Source: MADRE2 sp964397015
Lineage (GTDB): Bacteria; Desulfobacterota; Desulfobacteria; Desulfobacterales; Desulfobacteraceae
Direction: 5' to 3'
NCBI GenBank assembly: GCA_964397015.1
Contig: CAYNHL010000169.1
Location: 1 to 6,159 of the forward strand
DNA length: 6,159 bases
Positions within the stretch are counted from its first letter, which is position 1, and every line of letters starts with the position of its first letter. The position numbers and the translations under genes were made by a program. Below are positions 1-4,400 of the stretch, piece after piece. The notes beneath the pieces are model-generated. The model made no database searches. It saw only the letters and a program-made list of their open reading frames with translations, and had not been told where the DNA came from.

Positions 1-1300
1 AAGGTAATCTTTTTGGTTTGGGCTCTTTTATTAAAAATCCGATTAAGGTGGTTGAGATGAGAATGACAAGAGCCATAAGAAAAGCAAAACGCCATGCCTC
101 TAAAGGATAAATCCGAACGCCTTCTTCGACAAGCCCAAGCCATTTTTTGTCCAGGGCCAATCCGAACAGAGGTTGAACTATGGCAGCCCCAAAAAATCCT
201 CCCATATTGGCAAGCCCGATGGCACAGCCGGACAGTTCAATAGGGTTGACCTCCTTTGTACATGCCCAGAGAAGAATGAAACCCGAGGCAAAAAAACCCA
301 TTGCAAACAGGAGATAAGGAAGAACAAAAGGGGCGGGTTTACCCCCTGGCCATGCCAGTAAAGCGATCCAGCACATAGAATACATTAATGAAAATACCAG
401 TAAAGGTAATTTGCGCTTCCCGATCCGATCGGAAATATAACCGATTGCCGGGCATCCAATCACCAGGCCAACTGCAATGATCAAGAGATTTGAAGAGGCC
501 TCGAACCGCTCCATCCCGTACTGTTGAACCAGAAAAGGAAGCCCCCATACACCCTGAAATGCCATAAGTGACCCGTAAATACCGAAAAACACGGCAAACG
601 GAGGCCAGGAGCTGGGATTTTTCATCACTGCCCCCAATCCCTGGATAACATTCTTCATGCCTGTCCCTGACGTTGTTTTCAATGCAGGGTTGGGAGAAGG
701 CAGTTTGAGTTCTGATGGGCGATCCTTTACCAGAACCAGGGTAAGGATACCGGCAATAATCCCAACACCGCCCACCAGGGAAAAAGAAACACGCCAGCCC
801 CACAACGATACCAGGTATGCCAAGGGTGTCGCGGCAAGGACAGCACCTGAATTTCCTATAAACAGTGCCGTTCCGGACAGGGTGCCGAATTGTTTTTCAG
901 GGAACCATTCCGTAACGATTTTCAACATGGAGACAAAGATGACAGATACACCGAATCCAATGAGTATCCGACCTGCATAGGCAATGCCAAGAACAGGCGA
1001 GAAAGCGAACACAAGGGATCCGGCACCGGAAATCATCATGCCCCAGAAAATGGTTTTTCTAGCACCGACACCATCTGCCAGAACTCCGGCTGGTAATTGC
1101 ATCAATGTGTATACATAAAAATAAACTGCAGCCAGATTTCCCAGAACAGCGCCGCTTAAATTGAATTCTGCCATGAGCAGATCTGAAACCACGGCCGGAG
1201 CAACCCTGTGGAAATAAACCATAAGGTATGAGAAAGATACGATACCAAAAAAATACCATGCCGTTTTTTGTCTTTTCAGCTGCAAGGGGTCAGATGTCAT
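1..1300 (-). CDS. Major facilitator superfamily (MFS) transporter, 3' end cut by window edge
   Basis: Inner-membrane secondary transporter of the 12-helix MFS type; the substrate cannot be read from the sequence. The frame is open without a stop from the ATG at 1300-1298 to the left edge (433 codons). It ends in a charged KEPKPKR tail after the last hydrophobic segment, so only a few residues are probably missing. Hydrophobic helices alternate with short loops. The MFS motif A is clear after helix 2 (LADGVGARK, residues 74-82), and its repeat is in the second half (GYISDRIGKRK, about 287-297). A polar central loop lies at about 193-225. The N-terminal YFHRVAPAVV and MQLPAGVLAD resemble the UhpC/Pht-like branch, known for organophosphates or amino acids, but this is only a hint. 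GAGG-type Shine-Dalgarno bases lie at about 1310-1313. An in-frame ATG at 1315 (MRIKEM...) is possible, but 1300 is better placed. A sigma-54 promoter precedes it and an activator gene is divergent. Confidence 0.95.
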   Translation of the reverse strand, partial: MTSDPLQLKRQKTAWYFFGIVSFSYLMVYFHRVAPAVVSDLLMAEFNLSGAVLGNLAAVYFYVYTLMQLPAGVLADGVGARKTIFWGMMISGAGSLVFAFSPVLGIAYAGRILIGFGVSVIFVSMLKIVTEWFPEKQFGTLSGTALFIGNSGAVLAATPLAYLVSLWGWRVSFSLVGGVGIIAGILTLVLVKDRPSELKLPSPNPALKTTSGTGMKNVIQGLGAVMKNPSSWPPFAVFFGIYGSLMAFQGVWGLPFLVQQYGMERFEASSNLLIIAVGLVIGCPAIGYISDRIGKRKLPLLVFSLMYSMCWIALLAWPGGKPAPFVLPYLLFAMGFFASGFILLWACTKEVNPIELSGCAIGLANMGGFFGAAIVQPLFGLALDKKWLGLVEEGVRIYPLEAWRFAFLMALVILISTTLIGFLIKEPKPKRLP

Positions 1301-1349
1301 TTCTTTTATCCTCATTAATTGTTAAAAATTACTGCGTTCACGCTCATGA

Positions 1350-1365
1350 TGCAAATATAAGGCCA
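1350..1365 (-). promoter_or_regulatory. Sigma-54 (-24/-12) promoter of the MFS transporter gene
   Basis: Read on the minus strand, the sequence is TGGCCTTATATTTGCA. It has the required GG (-24) and GC (-12) exactly ten bases apart, with TGGC and TTTGCA flanks that match the sigma-54 consensus TGGCACG-N4-TTGCA well. Transcription would start near 1338-1340, leaving a leader of about 40 nt before the ATG at 1300. Such promoters cannot open without an AAA+ activator, and a gene for one starts divergently at 1493. The match is strong but not tested experimentally. Confidence 0.75.
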
Positions 1366-1381
1366 TAAGCTGTTTCCTTGG

Positions 1382-1410
1382 TTGGAATGATAGACTTGAG
1401 ACAATATAAC
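1382..1410 (+). promoter_or_regulatory. Possible upstream sigma-70-type promoter of the activator gene
   Basis: TTGGAA (1382-1387) and TATAAC (1405-1410) are separated by 17 bp. Its -10 box lies inside the first copy of a 10-bp direct repeat, GACAATATAA. The -35 box matches the consensus at four of six bases, so this is the weaker of two tandem candidates. Confidence 0.35.
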
Positions 1411-1424
1411 ATTGACAATATAAG
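1396..1424 (+). promoter_or_regulatory. Sigma-70-type promoter of the activator gene
   Basis: TTGAGA (1396-1401) and TATAAG (1419-1424) are separated by 17 bp, and each box matches the consensus at five of six bases. Transcription would start near 1431, giving a leader of about 60 nt before the ATG at 1493. The leader contains a run of seven G (1443-1449). The promoter lies about 60-85 bp upstream of the transporter's start point, so a protein bound here could affect both directions. Confidence 0.5.
1400..1423 (+). repeat. 10-bp direct repeat GACAATATAA in the divergent promoter region
   Basis: GACAATATAA occurs at 1400-1409 and again at 1414-1423, a 14-bp period. Between and across the copies, CAATATAACATTG (1402-1414) is an imperfect palindrome. 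The repeat supplies the -10 boxes of two tandem promoter candidates. It could also be a binding site for a regulator; the CAATAT core is shared with the palindromes upstream of cphB, but the flanks differ. Confidence 0.6.
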
Positions 1425-1492
1425 AATTTTTGTGAAAGGTGAGGGGGGGTGATAGCCCTGTAACCGGCAATTTCTGTTAAGAGGTATGTATA

Positions 1493-3181
1493 ATGAAGGC
1501 TAAAAACAATGGGTTTTACAGTTCGATATCCGTGTTGCCTGATAATTCCATTAAGGCTGCAGCGTCAGTACTCAATAATGCAAAAGTCGATACAACACCT
1601 GTCATAAGCAATGGAAACTGCCTTGTCGGCATCTTGACTGTTCAGCACATACTCGACGCTGTTTCAAAAGGGGACAGCCTGTCAAAGCCAGTTGAAAATA
1701 TAATGGAGGCCGTAATTCACCAGGATGATACAAAAATTGATGAAATCTTGAAAAATTTTAAATCACTAAACGATTCTGACGATACAGTCAATTCAGAATC
1801 CTCAAAAAAGGAACTCAGCCGGGTCAAAGCCCTGAACAAAGAATTAGACGCAATATTTGAATCATCTTTTGACGGTATCTGGTTGTCGGATGGTGACGGA
1901 AAAGTTTTGAAGATGAACAGGGCCAATGAAAAAATATTTGGATTCTCCAGAGACCAGCTGATTGGAAAATATCCCGCTGATATGCTGGAGGAAGGCGTAT
2001 ATTCCAGATCTTCAGTTGTAAGAGCCATTGAGAAAAAAGAGACCGTCACGACCACCTTGACGACCAGGGATGGAAAAACGATTATTGCAACCAGCACCCC
2101 TGTTTTTGATGAAAAAAACAACATTTCAATGGTTGTAAACAATATAAGAGATGCAACCCACCTGTTTGAATTAAAATTTGAACTGGATCAAATGAAGGGG
2201 CTGACAGAGTTGTACAAAAATCAATTGAGGCAGGTGGAAGTCAAAAAAAAAGGATTTGTCTTTAAATCAGCCCAAATGGAAAGAGTTGTTTCCCTGGCAA
2301 TCCGGCTGGCAGAAGTTGACTGTCCTGTTTTGATTACGGGGCCCTCAGGCGTTGGCAAGGAACTTGTCGCTGACATCATTCACAAAAACAGCGATCGTCG
2401 GGACGGGCCATTCATTAAAGTCAACTGCGGCGCAATTCCCGAAAACCTCATGGAATCTGAACTGTTTGGTTATGAATCCGGCGCTTTCTCCGGTGCTGCT
2501 CGTGCAGGAAAACCGGGTTATTTTGCCTTGGCCCACAAAGGCACCCTTTTATTGGATGAAATTGGTGAGCTGCCTTTGCACATGCAGGTAAAGCTTTTAC
2601 GGGCTGTCCAGGACAGATCCATAGTAAGGGTGGGCGGAACCAAGCCTTTTAAGGTGGATATCAGGCTGCTTGCAGCCACCAATCGAAATCTGAAAGATAT
2701 GATAACGAACAATGAGTTCAGGGCAGATCTTTATTACAGGCTCAACGTTGCGGCTATCTCCATACCGGCTCTAAATGAGCGCAGGGAAGACATTCTGCCG
2801 CTTGTCGAACATTTCCTGTCTATATTTAACCACAAATATAAAAAGAACATTCAGATTACAGATGAAGTCATTGATTACTGGCGCCATCTAAACTGGAAAG
2901 GAAACGTAAGACAATTGGAAAATACGGTGGAGAGAGTCGTTGTGACTGCCCAGGACCAATTGGTGACCACGCATGATTTAAAAATCAATCGACCTGAAAA
3001 ACCTTCCAAAGAAAATGAACAGGAAGTGATTTCTCTTTCAGAAGCTGTTGCACAAACCGAACAAAAACTGATCAGGCGTGTATTTCAACGGTATAATACG
3101 ACGCGTGAAATGGCCAGAAAACTCGACATTCACCAGTCTACGCTTATTCGAAAGGCTGCAAAATATGGTATATCAAAATAA
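1493..3181 (+). CDS. Sigma-54-dependent transcriptional activator, CBS-PAS-AAA+-HTH (TyrR/PrdR-like)
   Basis: Enhancer-binding protein of 562 residues that uses ATP hydrolysis to open promoters held by sigma-54 RNA polymerase. Residues about 10-90 resemble one CBS motif plus part of a second. About 113-222 is a PAS domain (ELDAIFESSFDGIWLSD onward). A short coiled coil (about 224-250) leads to the AAA+ domain (about 255-485). The AAA+ domain has Walker A GPSGVGKE (283-290), the sigma-54 contact loop GAFSGA (330-335), Walker B LLLDEIGEL (352-360), an arginine-finger region FRADLYYRLNV (409-419) and sensor II GNVRQLEN (470-477). The C-terminus (about 515-560, TREMARKLDIHQSTLIRKAAKYGI) is a Fis-superfamily helix-turn-helix closest to TyrR. 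There is no receiver domain, so it probably senses a small ligand through PAS or CBS. The start is supported by AAGAGG at 1479-1484, 8 nt before the ATG. It is divergent to the transporter and upstream of cphB; its targets are inferred. Confidence 0.95.
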   Translation: MKAKNNGFYSSISVLPDNSIKAAASVLNNAKVDTTPVISNGNCLVGILTVQHILDAVSKGDSLSKPVENIMEAVIHQDDTKIDEILKNFKSLNDSDDTVNSESSKKELSRVKALNKELDAIFESSFDGIWLSDGDGKVLKMNRANEKIFGFSRDQLIGKYPADMLEEGVYSRSSVVRAIEKKETVTTTLTTRDGKTIIATSTPVFDEKNNISMVVNNIRDATHLFELKFELDQMKGLTELYKNQLRQVEVKKKGFVFKSAQMERVVSLAIRLAEVDCPVLITGPSGVGKELVADIIHKNSDRRDGPFIKVNCGAIPENLMESELFGYESGAFSGAARAGKPGYFALAHKGTLLLDEIGELPLHMQVKLLRAVQDRSIVRVGGTKPFKVDIRLLAATNRNLKDMITNNEFRADLYYRLNVAAISIPALNERREDILPLVEHFLSIFNHKYKKNIQITDEVIDYWRHLNWKGNVRQLENTVERVVVTAQDQLVTTHDLKINRPEKPSKENEQEVISLSEAVAQTEQKLIRRVFQRYNTTREMARKLDIHQSTLIRKAAKYGISK

Positions 3182-3202
3182 TTAGCGGCTTCTTTCTTGA
3201 TT

Positions 3203-3214
3203 TGCAAAATTGCA
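3203..3214. promoter_or_regulatory. Degenerate operator copy, TGCAAAATTGCA
   Basis: It has the TGCAA and TTGCA half-sites of the two perfect palindromes downstream, with AA instead of AT in the centre. The right flank GCA (TTGCAGCA) is also shared, so the similarity goes beyond the palindrome. It lies 81 bp upstream of the first perfect copy and 22 bp after the stop of the activator gene. Probably an extra binding site for the same regulator. Confidence 0.45.
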
Positions 3215-3279
3215 GCAGAAGATAAATGCATTATCGATATTAGGCAGAGTTGTTCCAGTTATACTAAGGATATAAATCA

Positions 3280-3330
3280 TTGATGCAATATTGCAGCAAA
3301 AAACCATTTTGTGCTGCAATATTGCATCAA
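3280..3330. promoter_or_regulatory. Perfect 19-bp inverted repeat carrying two 12-bp palindromic operators
   Basis: The left arm TTGATGCAATATTGCAGCA (3280-3298) is repeated as its exact reverse complement at 3312-3330. Four more A-T pairs lie inside, after one mismatch, leaving a three-base centre. Each arm contains the self-complementary TGCAATATTGCA (3284-3295 and 3315-3326). The two centres are 31 bp apart, close to three helical turns, so two dimers would sit on the same face of the DNA. This is the form expected of an upstream activating sequence for a dimeric TyrR/Fis-type activator such as the one encoded next door. As RNA it could form a long hairpin, but no T-run follows on either strand, so a terminator is less likely. 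The geometry is certain; the bound protein is inferred. Confidence 0.75.
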
Positions 3331-3439
3331 AATATAACAGGGGTTCATCAAATACCGGGGCCTGAATATTAATTCTGTTTCAAAGTAACAAAGCATGATA
3401 TCATTGTATTTCACTGATCATTTGTACTGGGATACCAAA

Positions 3440-3455
3440 AGGTTCTGATATGGCA
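3440..3455 (+). promoter_or_regulatory. Weak sigma-54 promoter candidate for cphB-cphA
   Basis: AGGTTCTGATATGGCA keeps the essential GG and GC ten bases apart and ends in GCA, but the -24 flank is poor and -12 reads TGGCA rather than TTGCA. Transcription would start near 3466, about 100 nt before the cphB ATG. The operator pair would then lie about 140-185 bp upstream, a normal distance for a sigma-54 activator. I found no other GG-N10-GC between 3331 and 3564. Confidence 0.3.
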
Positions 3456-3481
3456 GTGAAACCCACATATAAGGTTACAGC

Positions 3482-3598
3482 ATGTTTTCCGCAGCAGAAA
3501 AAGACACACATCAAACAGCGTTAAAGGCATGGCACGTTCACATATTTATGAGGATTAAATTATTATGGTATCAGATCCATTTTTTCAGGGCCGTCTGA
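3482..3598 (+). CDS. Possible 38-residue leader ORF overlapping the cphB start
   Basis: ATG at 3482 follows AAGG (3471-3474) by 7 nt and opens a 38-codon frame (MFSAAEKDTHQTALKAWHVH onward) that ends with TGA at 3596-3598, 34 bp inside cphB in another frame. I recognise no homologue. It could be a leader peptide whose translation affects access to the cphB start, or it could be chance; only the start signal speaks for it. Confidence 0.2.
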   Translation: MFSAAEKDTHQTALKAWHVHIFMRIKLLWYQIHFFRAV

Positions 3599-4383
3599 TA
3601 GCAATCGGCGGCAATGAAGACAAGGCGGATGAATTGATCGTGCTCAAACGGGTGGTCCATGAAATCGGAAAAAAAGATTACAGGGTCGGTATAATCACCA
3701 CGGCAAGCGAAGAGCCTGAACAGCGCGGCAAAGATTATCATAGAGTGTTTTCGGCTCTTGGTGCATCCGGGATAGACATATTTAATATTAAAGAAAGGGA
3801 TCAGGCAAACGACACCAAATCAGCCACAAAAATCGCAGATCTTGATTTGATTTTTTTTACTGGGGGAGACCAGTTACGACTGACGACCATTATGGGAGGG
3901 ACAAAAGTGCTTGATGCCATACAGGCACGTCTTGAAAACGGAGCGCTCATCGCAGGAACCAGTGCCGGGGCTGCCGTATTTTCCGACACGATGATTTATG
4001 AAGGCAAAAGTGAAGAAGGGCTTTTCAAAGGCAGTGTCCTTTCAACACCTGGATTCGGTTTCGTGGGTAATATCATTTTTGATACCCATTTTATGGCAAG
4101 GGGCCGTATCGGGAGGTTGATTCAGATTGTCACCTCTAATCCAAGCTGTGTAGGCGTCGGTATTGGTGAAGATTGCGGCATTGTTCTCAAGGGAGACGGG
4201 ATTGCCGAAATTGTAGGTACAGGCCAGGTTATTATTGTTGATGGAAGCGGTATCGGGTATTCCAATATTATGGATATTGAGCCAGGAGAACCAATTGCCG
4301 TAGAAAACGTTCGAATTCATTCGTTAGTGAATGGATATGGATATGATTTTAAAAAAAGACGGTTTCTTCGGCCATCGTCATAA
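3565..4383 (+). CDS. cphB: Cyanophycinase (peptidase family S51)
   Basis: Intracellular serine exopeptidase that cleaves cyanophycin (multi-L-arginyl-poly-L-aspartate) into beta-Asp-Arg dipeptides. The length of 272 residues is typical of CphB. The nucleophile is Ser133 in GTSAGA (131-136). Other family landmarks are the N-terminal GRLIAIGGNED, the TGGDQ motif (99-103), DTHFMARGRIGR (173-184, with Asp173, His175, Arg179, Arg181 and Arg184) and Glu202 in GIGEDCG. From memory these match the triad and pocket residues of Synechocystis CphB (Ser132, His174, Glu201, Arg178/180/183) with a shift of one, so the enzyme should be active. There is no signal peptide, unlike secreted CphE enzymes. The ATG at 3565 has GAGGA at 3550-3554, a rather long spacing of 10 nt. 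It is the first gene of an operon with cphA. The isoaspartyl dipeptidase needed to split the dipeptides is not in the window. Confidence 0.96.
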   Translation: MVSDPFFQGRLIAIGGNEDKADELIVLKRVVHEIGKKDYRVGIITTASEEPEQRGKDYHRVFSALGASGIDIFNIKERDQANDTKSATKIADLDLIFFTGGDQLRLTTIMGGTKVLDAIQARLENGALIAGTSAGAAVFSDTMIYEGKSEEGLFKGSVLSTPGFGFVGNIIFDTHFMARGRIGRLIQIVTSNPSCVGVGIGEDCGIVLKGDGIAEIVGTGQVIIVDGSGIGYSNIMDIEPGEPIAVENVRIHSLVNGYGYDFKKRRFLRPSS

Positions 4384-4400
4384 TCAATAAAGGGGTATAT

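Larger units (their letters stand above)
3182..3564. other. 383-bp intergenic control region upstream of cphB-cphA
   Basis: AT-rich stretch between the activator gene and cphB. It holds three copies of a TGCAA-N2-TTGCA palindrome (3203-3214, 3284-3295, 3315-3326), a weak -24/-12 candidate (3440-3455), a 10-bp palindrome ATGATATCAT (3395-3404) and a possible 38-codon leader ORF starting at 3482. I see no convincing intrinsic terminator for the activator gene and no tRNA or known riboswitch. Read-through from the activator into cphB is therefore possible, but the operator cluster suggests a separate promoter. Confidence 0.6.

Noticed and set aside
339..803. 154-codon minus-strand reading frame
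   Set aside because: It lies in another frame of the MFS gene, is rich in Cys, Gly and Ser with no domain, and the MFS frame is continuous and full of family motifs.
2243..2251. Run of nine A as a frameshift or slippage site in the activator gene
   Set aside because: The frame stays intact across it, coding for a lysine-rich linker before the AAA+ domain; no alternative frame with sense follows.
3280..3330. Intrinsic terminator of the activator gene
   Set aside because: The hairpin is long, but neither strand has a T-run after it. The nested palindromes and helical spacing fit operators better. Not fully excluded.
3530..3545. TGGCACG as a -24 box just before cphB
   Set aside because: The -24 part is perfect, but the -12 position reads TA instead of GC, and the start point would fall almost at the cphB ATG.
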